A DNA stretch of 64,000 bases, taken from Telopea speciosissima (lineage: Eukaryota; Streptophyta; Magnoliopsida; Proteales; Proteaceae). The notes beneath the pieces were generated by a model. It worked only from the letters and a program-made list of their open reading frames with translations, was not told the DNA's origin and searched no databases. Of the stretch, positions 1-10,815 are shown one piece after another. Each line of letters starts with the position of its first letter. Within the stretch, counting starts at the first letter, position 1. The stretch lies in NCBI RefSeq assembly GCF_018873765.1, contig NC_057916.1, positions 26,521,001 to 26,585,000 of the forward strand. Reading direction: 5' to 3'. Made by a program: the position numbers and the translations under genes.

Positions 1-90
1 CCATGTGTGCATGGTGGGGCCCATTGTGCACACATGGGCACTGCTGCGCCACACGATGCGCACAGCAGCGCCCCTAGTACTAGGGGCGAT
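1..90. repeat. GC-rich foldback repeat fragment
   Basis: Two short inverted pairs lie here: CCATGTGTGC with GCACACATGG, and CTGCTGCGC with GCGCACAGCAG, followed by the palindrome CTAGTACTAG. The GC content is much higher than in the AT-rich DNA to the right. Composition and wording resemble other short GC-rich repeats near 5982-6079, 46500-46830 and 52004-52090. It is probably one end of a short interspersed repeat cut by the window edge. No coding is seen. Confidence 0.4.
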
Positions 91-149
91 AATTTTCCCT
101 TTGTATGCTGATATTTGTGGAACTTTGTTCCGCCGGTAATAAAATCTGT

Positions 150-325
150 TTACCAGAAAAAAAAAGTCAGCCACCAGTAAAGCAAGGATGGGGTATGGAC
201 GTATGGTAAGCAACCCTTAATGCCCATTGGTCGTGCACTAGCTGCCTTCTGTGGGCAACTCTTGATAGGTTGATTGGGAACGGTGGACAGGAACCACTAG
301 AGATGCTCTTGCTAGCGTGCAACCA
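150..325 (-). pseudogene. Remnant of alpha/beta hydrolase exon 3
   Basis: Read on the minus strand, this stretch is a decayed copy of exon 3 of the intact hydrolase at 3225-5120. It begins with the residues LARASLVVPV (intact gene: LAGISLVAPV), loses the INYWW segment by deletion and frameshift, then continues INLSRVAHRRQLVHDQWALR (intact: ANLSRSAYREKSVPDQWVFR) and ends with LLYWW in a shifted frame. No other exons of this copy are visible in the window. It lies downstream of the intact gene in the same orientation, so it is best read as the relic of a tandem paralogue rather than a retrocopy: the exon-3 acceptor context TTGCA-GCTAGCA is also preserved. Confidence 0.8.
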
Positions 326-358
326 TATCTTCTTTTGATTGTCTTGTCTTATTTTCAA

Positions 359-2690
359 AAGTTATTCAAGACTAGTAAAAATGAATTTTCTTTACAAGTG
401 GAAAGTGACTAATCATTATGAGTTGTGAATTCTGATTGATTTATGTGAAATAAGTGTCAATTTTCAGCCCGCACTGGTAAGATCGACCTATCTTGACCAG
501 TGAAAGTTCGAAACCAGTCTGACACAATAGTTAAACATGTCGGTCACGATGCAAGAGGATGGATGATGGGCGTCTGATCGAGCCCGACACATTTAAGTCC
601 GATTATGGATTGGTTTATTTTATCCTAATTATCCCATGAAGTCTTTATTTTATTCAAAATATATCATTTTTTAATCTCCTTAATTAATTTATCATCTTGC
701 ATTACGTAGTAAAAAAAAAGTACCATTTTATGGGCAGAGTAAAAACATAGAATTGATAATTGTATATTATTGCACTATGAAGTTGATGGCAAAAAATAAA
801 CGAAGCACATAATCAAGGTTATTTATATTGTTCGAAATGTCGTCATTTGTGTGTTCATTGAGATTGAGAGCCACAGAGCTCTAAATAAATTTGAGATTTA
901 CTTATGAATGTCCGTTAACCCAGTGAAGAACATTCTCTCAGGTAAGTTCTTGTTTAATCACATAGAATTGAATCTCATTAGGAGCTCTATGGACTACACT
1001 TGCATAGTCCGATTATAGCCCATTTAGTATGACCGTTTATAGGTAGGTTTAGCCCATTTAGTACAAGTCCGATTATAGATCAGTACCCGACCGCCCATTT
1101 ATAAATGGGACCATGCCTAGCCTATGAGGACCGATTACTTAAACGGGATAGTCACGATGCGGGAAGTATTAATGCTTTTGTCAAGTAATGGGATTTAGTT
1201 GAGGGATTTTCTTATTTACATTCCTCAATGTGTCAAATAATTTGTAATCTTATGTTTTTACTCTTTTGATATGAAACACATTTTTTTTCCCAGTAGGAGT
1301 AATAGACTAATAGTATCATGTCAAACATGTTTCACTACTTCATTCGCACAATATTATATACTCAGACAATCCTATTCTGTGTTGTACCTGATCATTTGAA
1401 CCGGGACTAGACAAGTCGGCCTGGGTTTTTTGTGTTATTCTACATGGAAAAATCATTTTGGCAGATATAGGGAAAATGGAAGCACATCACCTGCTAGAAC
1501 CAGACATTTTGGCAATGAAGAAAGGAGTTGAGAGAGCTCAAGCTGTGGACCTCAAGCTGCAGGAAATCTGGACTTCGAGTGAAATGTTTTACTTTTTGTT
1601 CCTCAACCAAAAGACCGACCATGGCCGTGGATCTTAGTCCCCCTTCTTTTTGATATTTTGAATGATGCTCGGAATTGTAGTTTTGTTCATGTCTTGGGAT
1701 AACTATATTTTTTTTGGGTTATCTATGATGATTAGGACTAACTCCCTGAACTTTAACCAATTTGTAATTTCCCCACTTTGCTAATATAAAGTTTGTTCTT
1801 GTTTCATCCAAAAATAAATAAATAAATAAAAATAGTTTCATGTCACATTATACTTGAAAAAATGTGCATTAGATCATTTTCAACTTATTTTTAAAAACCC
1901 TTTTGTAGATCTATCTTAAAAACTTTTTCAGAATAAGACAAAAGGGAGTTAAAAGGTTTCAAATTCTAAATACACCTATAGTGTGGCGTCATTCAAACAC
2001 TCCCACAAAATTTTTTTTTTGTTCTTTTTTTGGGACGTAGACACTACCGTAAGTAAAGCGATTCAATGATGTGTATATAGGAGAATTTAAGGATCTATAG
2101 TTACTGTATGAAGCCAAAAATTGGAAGATTGGTCAGTTGTGAAATGGAAAGGATTCCATGGAAAATCCTCAAAAGTAAAGAATTAGAGAAGCTCATGTAT
2201 AACTCCACTTGAATTTAAACAACAAAGGTTGCATCATTTGTTAACTTTCCTAAACTAAAAAACAATAAGAAAGTTTTCAAAATTCAAGTTCATGGATCTG
2301 CCATCTCGTGTAATTGGCTACTTGCTTTTCCATAGCCAGCTTATTCATGATTCATTAATCCCACTCTTAGCTTTATAATATCCACTCCAAGGGTCAACAT
2401 TCAGCTACATCCACCTTCTGGTTCCATTACTAATGGTACCCTTCAAACCCCACAGAACCAATGCAAGTTACTCTAAAAACAGAATGGATTCACACTTCAG
2501 AGGTTTCTAAGGCATAACTCGAGATACAATGAATCATGTATGACAGAGTTCCCTGCTTGCATTTGATGGGTGTTTGCATGGCAGCCCTGGGCTCTTTGGT
2601 CTTGAGCATCTTTTATATTTGAGGTGATTCAGTTTTTTTGGGTCATAAAAGGCAGAGCTGTGATTCTTGCATTTGCAGAGAACTCAGATT
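359..2690. other. AT-rich intergenic DNA with repeat debris
   Basis: No gene can be supported. Two stretches at about 540-620 and 960-1160 share the words GTCACGATGC and GTCCGATTAT and look like pieces of one repeat split by unrelated DNA. About 1465-1835 reads as a short open stretch and then an AT-rich tail ending in AAAT repeats, as in the 3' end of an L1-type LINE, but no diagnostic domain is left. Confidence 0.35.
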
Positions 2691-2698
2691 TCATGCCT

Positions 2699-2912
2699 GA
2701 ACTAGAAGAGGGTGTTCATGTGCACAGAGAGGCTAGCCACTAGCTAAGAGTTGCCATTCTCCTGTGGGCAACAGTAGATGAAAGAAACCATTTCTGAGTT
2801 CTTTGGACTACATAACAAAGTCCCCAAAGATCAACTCGTCCACAACCATTTCCATTAAGCCTCTCTTGATAGTTTTGCAGGTAAATGGTTGATGGCTGGA
2901 GCTCATAGTATC
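2699..2912. repeat. Downstream block duplicated at 6221-6838
   Basis: Two parts of this block (about 2699-2757 and 2836-2912) recur in the same order and orientation at 6226-6281 and 6760-6838. On the minus strand both copies keep the peptide KTIKRGLMEMVV. The block lies just 3' of the intact hydrolase gene and its copy lies just 5' of it, as expected if the unit of an old tandem duplication included this DNA. Its function is unknown. Confidence 0.6.
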
Positions 2913-3224
2913 AGTGTATAGCACCATTGGACACAAAATTGCATTGAAGCTTATATGTGGATTACAGAGAATCTGTTGCTTAATGTTTTGCTGTTGTGAC
3001 ATTTTTTCTCAGAACAGAAATTATTCTTGAAATAGTCCATGTGTGTTGCAAAATTATCAATGCGATCCAAAACATGAAACTAGATTATCACAAGAATGCA
3101 ATAGTTGTATATCCCTATCATCTCCAATTTCTCACTGGTTTGTCACCAATGGAATATATATAGAAATTATGTCATGTGACACTTATGCTTTTTAGTTAAT
3201 AGCATACAAACCACTTCAATTTAA

Positions 3225-5120
3225 CTAGTCTAGTAAGATAGAAGAAGGCTCTTCTCCAAGCAAAAGTGCTCTCAAGACGGCCTCACATAAGCTTCCGTCA
3301 TAAATGAACAAATGCCCACCATCATGAACCTCATGATACCTGATCCAAGGGAGCCTATGAGCAACATAGCGCTGCAGTAGAGATGGAACCATTCTATCTT
3401 CATGACCCTGCCAGATGTGAACAGAGCCTTCGCTTTGAGGGAATGGGTTACTTAGATCCATAGGATCAAAGTCCCAAGTGCCAAAACCAACCATCAAGTC
3501 TCGATGCAGAGATTCGAACACCCCCTGTTGTCGAACCTTATCCTGAAAATTAAAAACATAATTTTCCTCACAAATACACCTTGCAAAGTTATCAGGTGTT
3601 TATATTCCAACAAAAGGAGAAGATGGGGAGAATCATCACATGTTAAACATGGCAATCAAAGTAAAAAGGCAAACGAAGAAGGCAGCAAACAACCCGATAC
3701 ATCTCAACATCACAGAACATGAATTGCTTAGTGACTAATTGAACACACCATCTATGAACATATTTGATAGCAATCATATAAGCACACAGATCTCTAATTA
3801 ATGCAGATGATACAAATGTGAAGTAAACTTAGTTGAAACGTGTAATGCACAGGAAGAGTAACTACCTGACCAGGCCTTATGGTGTCTGACATCTTCGTCA
3901 AGATCTCTTTATCTGTACTGCTAAAAATTACTGGATGACCCTCAAGCAGAGGGGCAGGAGGCAGCCATTTCTGAGTTACCCACCAGTATAGTAATCCAGG
4001 GGCATGGTGCGCGATCCTAAATACCCATTGGTCTGGCACCGACTTCTCTCTATAGGCACTTCTTGATAGATTAGCAGGCAAAGAAGGCCACCAGTAGTTT
4101 ATCACAGGCGCTACTAAGGATATACCTGCTAGCCTGCAAGTGTGGTTGAGAAAATATTCAAAGAGAATGTTATTACAGGATGAAGTTATAGGAGAAATCA
4201 AATCCTAAATTCCCAAGTATCATGCCTGTGTGGTATGTATTTAAGGCAACCCCAAACAGCATAGCCTCCCATAGAAGCCCCAATCACATAAAACTTTGAT
4301 CCAATATCCAACTGATCAGCGAGTTCTTGAATGTCAAATGCTTCACTCTTCACCGACCGCCTTGGGTTTGGATCACTGTCTCCATACCCAGCTCTATCAA
4401 ATGATAGAAAATATATCCTTAACTCTTCTATAAGTTCCTGCCAACAGTATCATAGTAAGATTCAACACACATTAATTCATTTTTAATATAAACAGACATC
4501 ATGTTTAACATGGTACTTGTAACTCTGTTTATTAGTCTCTCTATCTATATTGTGTTGGTTGCATATCTTGATAATAGAATTGGAGTGAAAGACAATAAAC
4601 AGATTACAGATCTCTGTTGTCATCTCCACCCATCAACCCTCCCAACTCAATTTTGGCCTAGAATACCATTTCTGCAGGTAGAAATTGATCATACAGTGAG
4701 GTTGCATCAATCCTATTTCTTCTACATCTTCATTTAGTTACTTACATAAAATTTCTCTTAAGAAATTCCATGGCTGGCACTTGCCCACTGTATCTAACAT
4801 TATATTAAATGCAAACCCAACAAATAATCTCAATTTGAGTGATAGATAGGTACTTTACCTGGGATGCAGGCAAACTGAACTCTTTGGAGTTGTCGAAGCC
4901 GTGAACGACGATGATACTGTACTTGGCCTCATCCTTAGGGACTCCACTCTCTCTGTAGGCCAGATGTCTTCCATCACTGAGTCTGATTCTAGGTGAAGTA
5001 ACAGGAGGACCATCTGGGGCTCCGCATATCCTTGGAGGAGGAGGCTTTGTGGTCTGATAAGCCCATCCCAGAAAACCCACCACCAACACCGCTGCTATCC
5101 CTGCTAACATCCCTGGAAAG
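3225..5120 (-). CDS. Alpha/beta hydrolase, membrane-anchored, four coding exons
   Basis: A serine hydrolase of the plant alpha/beta-hydrolase superfamily; the substrate is unknown. Coding exons on the minus strand are 5110-4859 (from the ATG), 4437-4226, 4133-3866 and 3542-3225. They join in frame to 349 codons. Residues about 2-17 form a hydrophobic anchor, followed by proline-rich KPPPP. The HGF oxyanion region follows, then the nucleophile elbow GASMGGY with Ser139. Asp293 (GHEDRMVP) and His321 (GGHLF) complete the likely triad. The ATG at 5110 is preceded in frame by Ser-Phe-Pro-Gly and an acceptor-like TTTCAG at about 5121. Relatives have extra basic N-terminal residues before a similar SGM motif, so a further 5' exon may exist or have been lost; none was found up to 6200. 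Intron 2 uses a GC donor. Neighbouring fragments suggest a decayed tandem array. Confidence 0.9.
4224..4226 (-). other. Non-canonical GC-AG splice donor of hydrolase intron 2
   Basis: On the minus strand exon 2 ends CACACAG and the intron begins GCATGA. The matching acceptor is TTGCAG before 4133. Only this junction keeps the frame, splitting the Arg codon AG|G and giving IPHR-LAGIS, the order expected in this family. There is no GT within a few bases that would also work. GC-AG introns are a known minor class. Confidence 0.75.
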
Positions 5121-5981
5121 CTGAAACAGTAACATATTTGACATTATCCATATGCCAGAACTAAAATCTAAACTAGTAGGTTTGAGATTTGAGAATTTTT
5201 TTTTTTTTTTTTGGTTAGAGAGATTTGAGAATGAGGGTTCTATAAAATATGAACCCTAAGCCCACCTGAAGAATCACCTTACTGGGTTTGAATCTTAAGA
5301 TCCTTTCAGAGAGTAATCTACCACTACCAGAAGATTTTATATTGCATCAATTATTTGAAACGTGGCTTCCAGAGGAAGTAGGAAGTGGGGTAGATTGGTT
5401 TTCAGGTTTTTAATAAATCCAGTAGCTTAAAAAGAACTATTTTACCTTGAACTTCTGGAGTTTTATATATTCATTTCTTAACCTGTTCGCTTTAACTCAG
5501 AGATTGACTTGATGCATGATTGTTGTGCGAGATGGGTATTCACTGAATTGCCTCCTCTGTGATTTTTTTAGAAAGTAAAACAGAGATGCCGTGTAGAATC
5601 ATCCAATAAAGCCTGGGATGTCAAGGGATTTGGTACTATTTCTGATTTTAATTGGGTAGCTAGAATTTTCTTTTAAGTTTTGAAGTCTTTATCAAAATAT
5701 GTCATTTTCTGATGTTTACACTGTCTCTTGATTTTGCAGCGGCTCCACGTTTAATCCGTGTTTTTTTTTTTGGTTGAAACGTTTAATCCGTTACTCCTCT
5801 GGAAAAGACACATCACAAATGGGAACGAGAAGAGGCAGTCACTACTGGGCTTGTCCACTTATGCAATTCTTTATTTCTGGGTTTCCCCCATAAACAAATA
5901 GATAATTAAGCTCCCGTGTAGGATACTTGATTGGTTTGGCATGTTCTTTAAATTTTAAGGGCTCATGTTCTCTGTGCTGCA
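5121..5981. other. Upstream region of hydrolase gene
   Basis: No coding sequence was recognised. It should hold the promoter and any 5' UTR intron of the minus-strand hydrolase, since an acceptor-like TTTCAG lies just before the coding exon. There are poly-T runs at about 5194-5210 and 5761-5770. A search by eye for the basic N-terminal exon typical of relatives found nothing. Confidence 0.4.
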
Positions 5982-6079
5982 GCGCAGGCTGCACCCAGAC
6001 ACATGGGTCTGCCACTCAGCCACTCAGGAGATAGGATGGTCATTGTGCCCACCCTCATGTGTCTGGGTGCAGCCTGCGC
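5982..6079. repeat. Foldback element with 26-28-bp inverted arms
   Basis: The left arm 5982-6007 (core GGCTGCACCCAGACACATGG) and the right arm 6052-6079 are reverse complements apart from a two-base insertion. They enclose about 44 bp. The DNA would form a long hairpin. The same words (GGGCACAGCCTGC, GTCTGGGTGCAGCCTGCGC) recur in repeats near 46500-46830 and 52004-52090, so this is one member of a dispersed MITE-like family. No target duplication was identified. Confidence 0.65.
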
Positions 6080-6220
6080 CCCCGGTACAGGAAACATTCT
6101 CCCAAAGTAGAAGAAGGTAGGCTTGCTTTTGAGCTTGAAATTTATTTCTTTTCTACTTCCTCTCCCTTGTTGTAATGGCAAGAAATTAAAGTAATTGAGT
6201 AGTAGTGAAAAATTCTAGTT

Positions 6221-6838
6221 CATGGACTAGAAGATGGCTTTCATGTGCTCAAAGAGACTTTCCACTTGCTAAAAATTGCCAATGGTGAGAAGTCAATCAA
6301 CAAACGGCCGACACATGGTGGGATCTCATCGAGGAATCCACTAAAAGGACAGTGTGACACATGTTACGAGGATTGCCTTGGGGGCAAGCAATTGATGTCA
6401 AACACAATACAAGAGACGATTGGAATCAGCATCTAGCGGAGAAGATTCCACTCCCCACTAGGGGACGTTACCCCTCATCAGAGCAAATAATTGCCCCATC
6501 ACTGCTACGTGTCAGAAGTGGAGAAGCAGGGAGACACTCAACCGCCTCTATAACCGTGTCAGGTATAAAAGCTCAAGGGGAACCCAGGTAAATGGATTCT
6601 GACTTTAATCACTTGCTACTCTCAGTACTCCTCTGATAATTTATATGTGCGCTGGAATAACTTTGGTATCGGAGAGTCCCCCCTCGAAGTCCACTCCGGG
6701 CCTCTTCCTTGTCTCTTGCCTCCTTGCAGGTCGCACATGTCATCAAGAAGCTTTTCGACAGCAACAACAACCATTTCCATTAAGCCTCTCTTGATAGTTT
6801 TGTGGCTAAATAGTTGATGGTTGGAGCTCATACTAATG
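6221..6838. repeat. Second copy of hydrolase-downstream block, with insertion
   Basis: This matches 2699-2912 at both ends, but about 480 bp (6281-6757) with no match to the first copy lies between the two matching parts. It lies upstream of the intact hydrolase, so an older hydrolase unit probably once stood further upstream. No hydrolase exon remains between here and the Pack-MULE at 7119. Confidence 0.55.
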
Positions 6839-7109
6839 TGCTTACAAGATTGCAAGTATTATGAAGGTAGATTGTAGTTTGAAACAGTGTGTAGGAGTCT
6901 ACCCCCTATTGTATGAAGTCAACTGTCAATAGTGCCCTTTGAATTGTTACCACTATCCATCCCAAGACACTCAAATCCATTGGCAAGGGATTTTCTCTTC
7001 ATCATAGTGAAGGGACGCTGCCTCCAACATTAAATATATAGAGAATCTTGTTGTAACTGAGGTTGGTGAAAAAAAAAATCATAATATACTTTTCTGCCTT
7101 TTGAGTATA

Positions 7110-7118
7110 ATACTTTTT
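7110..7118. repeat. 9-bp target site duplication, left
   Basis: ATACTTTTT directly precedes the element and recurs without change at 8795-8803 directly after it. A 9-bp duplication is the hallmark of Mutator-like transposition. Confidence 0.9.
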
Positions 7119-8794
7119 GGAGAAAGGTTTCGTACACGGTAGTGTAAACCGTGTACGAAACTTTTCCCCCCTTTACTTTTTGTTTTTCCCCAAAATTCCC
7201 TTTTTTACATTTTGCTTTTCTACTTTTCATTCACAATTTTCTCTCTCTCCTCTATTCATCTCTCGCGTCTCTATTCACCTCCTCTCTGCAACTGCGTGCG
7301 GGAAATTCATAACTTCGATTCTCTTTGTTCTTAAATTTTTAGGGTAAGAAGTAAACAATTATCAAGTATATTCTCCTGTTAAATCAACAACTGATTATTC
7401 ACAATAAAGAACACAAGGATGTTCGATAGTTTTAACATTACTGATCCTTGTATTTCAGGCCACCCGATCGTCGTTGCCAACAGGGAGTTCTTAAAAATGT
7501 CTCATTACTCTAAAGATGAGGTGATTGGAAGGACTGCGAGGATGTTTCAGGGCCCTGAAACCAATCGAAAATCGATAATGGAGATTCGAGAGGCCATTCG
7601 GGAAGAGAGGACTATTTAGTTGAGTCTATTGAACTATCGGAAAGACGGGACTCCCTTCTAGATGTTATTTCATTTGAGTCCTGTTTTTAGTATGGAGGAT
7701 GGCAGGGTCATTCACTTTGTCGCGGTTCAGTTGCCCATAGCAAGGAAATCGACTGGTTTTACATCTAGGTTTGGCAGGAATGATTGTAATTTTGGTGAGG
7801 CTGGCTCTAGAATGCCAGAGATCGTATTTGGATTGACTAAATTTGTGTCCCAGAAGAACATGGAAAGCTGGAATTAGAGAACATAGAAATATATGCAATT
7901 GGGTATCATAATCAGTTATTTATCAAAAAGTATAATGGAAGAAAATTAGTTAAATGTGGGAACTAGAAAGTAAGGAGATTCTCACACGAAAGAGCAACAT
8001 AGAGAGACATTGATTGAAGAAAGGAGGGAGAACAGCAACGCATCTGTTACAGATACACAAAATATCTTCCCTGAATCGAAATTGTGACTGAACTTTGACA
8101 AATAGCGGGTACCCATCAATCGTTTGTTGCCTGTATCGGTGAATGGATAGAAAGAACAATCAATCGAGTCGACACACACAACTAGAGCTTAAGAGAGAGA
8201 AGGAAAGTGAGATCAGCAAACTAATAGAGCTCACAAAAAGATTCAGATTTTTCTGAGGAAGAGCGTAAAAATTTTCCCTTTTTTTTCTTACTTCGAGCTA
8301 TTTAGTTTGACTAAATTTGTGTCCCAGAAGAGAGCAATAAAAAATGAGAGGGTTTGCTATTGGTATACTCTGGTCAGGCAAATTGCCAAACAAAGACAAG
8401 TGGCTGTGCAGGAAAGAAGTGACGGTGATAAAAAATGCTTGAGGAGAAGAAAAATCCCCTAGAAATATTTGATAATGACGTCTGTTGATTGATAATGATG
8501 AAGAACTAAACCCTAATCTTATCTTGTTTCATAAAAATAAAAAATAAAAACCTAATCTGATCTGGTGGTGCACATTCTCACAATTTCTTCAAGCTGTTAA
8601 CCTTTTGTTTTTTTTCTGTAGGGTTAAGGCTGGATAGTCATGACCCTTGGATTGAGAAGAATAGAGGAAAGAGAGAAAATTGTGAATGAAAAGTAAGGGG
8701 ATTTTGGGGAAAAGCAAAAAATAAAGGGTGGGGAAGGGGGGGGGGGGGGAAGTTTCGTACACGGTTTACATGATCGTGTACAAAACCTTTCGCC
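7119..8794. mobile_element. Pack-MULE with long terminal inverted repeats
   Basis: A non-autonomous Mutator-like element of 1676 bp. The terminal inverted repeats are about 140 bp (7119-7262 and 8655-8794), starting GG(A/C)GAAAGGTTT, with some indels in the pyrimidine-rich part. Each terminus also has a small internal hairpin (CGTACACGG with CCGTGTACG). It is flanked by a perfect 9-bp duplication. There is no transposase; instead it holds a LOV-domain gene fragment (7419-7877), which makes it a Pack-MULE. A 25-bp direct repeat (7833-7857 and 8307-8331) brackets a 449-bp inner segment of unknown origin. Confidence 0.9.
7419..7877 (+). pseudogene. Captured LOV/PAS domain fragment inside Pack-MULE
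   Basis: One reading frame of 153 codons, broken by two TAG stops, gives a LOV-type PAS domain: FNITDP, SGHPIVVANREFLKMSHYS, the flavin-region motif GRTARMFQGPETN, IREAIREER, LLNYRKDGTPF and FHLSPVF...FVAVQLPI. It resembles the first LOV domain of the plant PAS/LOV (twin-LOV) protein rather than phototropin or ZTL. The Cys of the photoactive GRNCRFLQ motif is Ala here, as in Cys-less LOV domains. The first stop (7617-7619) stands where Gln is expected (CAG to TAG). The second, in TPF*ML, stands where Trp is expected (TGG to TAG). Homology ends near PEIVFG. It has no credible promoter or full-length context. Confidence 0.85.
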
Positions 8795-8803
8795 ATACTT
8801 TTT
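8795..8803. repeat. 9-bp target site duplication, right
   Basis: ATACTTTTT directly after the Pack-MULE terminus, identical to the copy at 7110-7118. Confidence 0.9.
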
Positions 8804-9960
8804 CTTAAACATATAAATCGATGCTTTTTGAAAAATTATGCAATTTTTAATAATGACATATTGACAAATTACTTTCAAATTATTCTGAAAATCTTTTTAC
8901 ACCTATACATTAAGTAATTTGTGGGAATAAAACGAAGGGGCAATCAAGAGAAGGTTACAACTTCTCATTTTACCATTTTAATTACATGAATAAAACATGG
9001 GGTAATCAAAAGAAGGTTACAACTTCTAACTTTACCATTTAATAAAACAAGATACACCCTTAAATATATAATTAAAACTTGAAACAACCCTATCCTTTTA
9101 ACCCCACCCAAAAAAAAACCCTATTCCTCTATGTAGTCATGGGAAATACCAAATAATAAGGTTCCATTTATTACAATTCACTAAAATCCACCCCATTGAT
9201 AATTGGAGTTTGGTTCTTCTAAGTCAACCAGTTCCTCTAATCCAATATCCTACGTTGAAAAAGTAAGAGGGATGAGAGTCATTGAACTACAACAAATTTG
9301 ATCGAAAGGCTCGCAAGATGCCCATCATGATATACCTTGTTGGGTGGTGAATCTAAGAAACTTTCTTCCTATTTCAATAAAAACAAGACTTCAATTCATC
9401 GGGAGGTCTCGAGTTCGAGTCTCTTGGTTGGTACCCTCCCCCCTCCCTATTCCCTCCCCCTAAAAAAGTAAGATATATATAAAAGTTTTCAATTCAAAAA
9501 AAAATAAAAAAAATAAAATAAAGACTTCAATTCCCTTTTGAATAATTGGATACACATGTAGAGAATCTATATCAATAATATTGTCGTGTCGTGTCGTGTC
9601 GTATGACAATATTGGATTCAATTTAAAATCAATACATTAATATATAATATATTTTTTTGATAATAAATACATTAATATAAAAAAATGTTGTGTGTCTATA
9701 AAGTTTGAAAATAAGTTTATAAGATACAATACATAAATTAATAGGTCTAAAATCCTCTGATTGTTTTATGTTTTTTAAAAGGATAGTTATTCATGTAAGT
9801 TATATTTGGAAAAATAACAAAATGATAAATTGACCAATATGCAATGAGTAATGACGTATTGAAGGATTTGAAGGGTCAATAACGTGGGGTAAACTTGACA
9901 TTTAATTTTTTATAAAAAATCTCATGATTTGACATTTAAAATGACATTTCTGTCATTTCA
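8804..9960. other. AT-rich intergenic DNA with possible SINE trace
   Basis: No gene is seen. The sentence GGAGAAGGTTACAACTTCT and nearby words occur twice at about 8948 and 9012, a local duplication. GAGGTCTCGAGTTCGAGTC at about 9401 resembles a tRNA-type B box, as in plant SINEs, but the A box and tail are unclear. GTGTC is repeated at about 9585-9602. Confidence 0.35.
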
Positions 9961-10440
9961 TTTTATTTCTTTCCTTAAGTCTACCTCTCTCTCACGTTTC
10001 TGGCCGGCGAGAGGAACCGATCTCTCCTAGAAAGCTTATGGTTTTTTTTTCGCTATTTCCCTTTATAAACCATGATTTTTTCACTATGTCACTTTCGCAA
10101 ACCTTTACGGTCCTTGAATATCTTGCGAGAAGATGATATACTGCCGCTGCGACCGTGTCGTGTGGGTAAGAGGTAGGGTTTGATAGAAAGATCAAAATCG
10201 ATAATACCAAGCTTGAAAAACACAGAGCACACAAAGACACTGCAGTTAAAAAGAAGCCCAAATTTGACAATATAGCTAACATAAGAAAAAGTTTAATAAG
10301 GAGGGATTTTTGAGAAGGGAGAAGGGGGATTTCTTGGGAGTGAATCGCACGGGAAGGGGATTTTTGGGAGTTAATCGTCCCTATCTTTCTTACCCAAAAA
10401 AAAAAAAAAAATCGTCCCTATCTTTCCTATTCTTTGTTTT

Positions 10441-10815
10441 TTCTTCTTCTTTCTCATTCTCAATTCTGTTACTTCAGCGGCTTCACTAGGTCAATGGAAC
10501 CTCCTCTAGCAAAGCATTGGCTTATCAGCTATGTACATGCAACTTCTCAACAACGATCGTGTCGTCATCTTCGACCGCACCGACTTTGGCATTTCCAATC
10601 TCTCCTTGCTTGACGGCATATGCCGGAATGACATCAATGACTTTGCCCTCCAACATGACTGCACTGGTCACTCCGTTGAGTATGATGTAACTACTAATTT
10701 TGTACTTCCCCTTATGGTCCAAACCGATACTTGGTGCTCTTCCGGTGCTGTCACCCCCCATGGCTTCCTCATCTAGACTGGTGGATTCAATGATGGTGAG
10801 AGTGTCGTAAGGATA
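10441..10815 (+). pseudogene. Glyoxal/galactose-oxidase-like gene fragment
   Basis: The frame reads a hydrophobic leader-like stretch (FFLILNSVTSAAS), then GQWNLL, a TAG stop, QSIGLSAMYMQLLNNDRVV, IFDRTDFGISNLSL, CRNDINDFAL, HSVEYDV, PLMVQTDTWCSSGAVTP and GGFNDG..VVRIF. This is the start of the plant glyoxal oxidase N-terminal domain, a copper-radical oxidase family that makes hydrogen peroxide at the cell wall. Homology stops at VVRIF, where a GA microsatellite begins. The active enzyme runs to about 550 residues, so most is missing. There is an in-frame stop and no clear ATG. It lies between two MULEs; capture by a mobile element is possible, but no terminal repeats around it were found. 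Confidence 0.8.

Noticed and set aside
2808..3002. A 64-codon minus-strand ORF with KTIKRGLMEMVV shared at 6622-6855
   Set aside because: The shared peptide reflects the DNA duplication of the block, not proven coding selection.
5121..6200. A first exon of the hydrolase encoding a basic N-terminal extension
   Set aside because: Expected from relatives, but no matching sequence was found on the minus strand.
9992..10282. A 96-codon minus-strand ORF with hydrophobic start
   Set aside because: It looks like a signal anchor, but nothing after it is recognisable and there is no splice or family support.
10525..10761. A minus-strand ORF (MGGDSTGRAPSIG...)
   Set aside because: It is the antisense shadow of the glyoxal-oxidase-like fragment.
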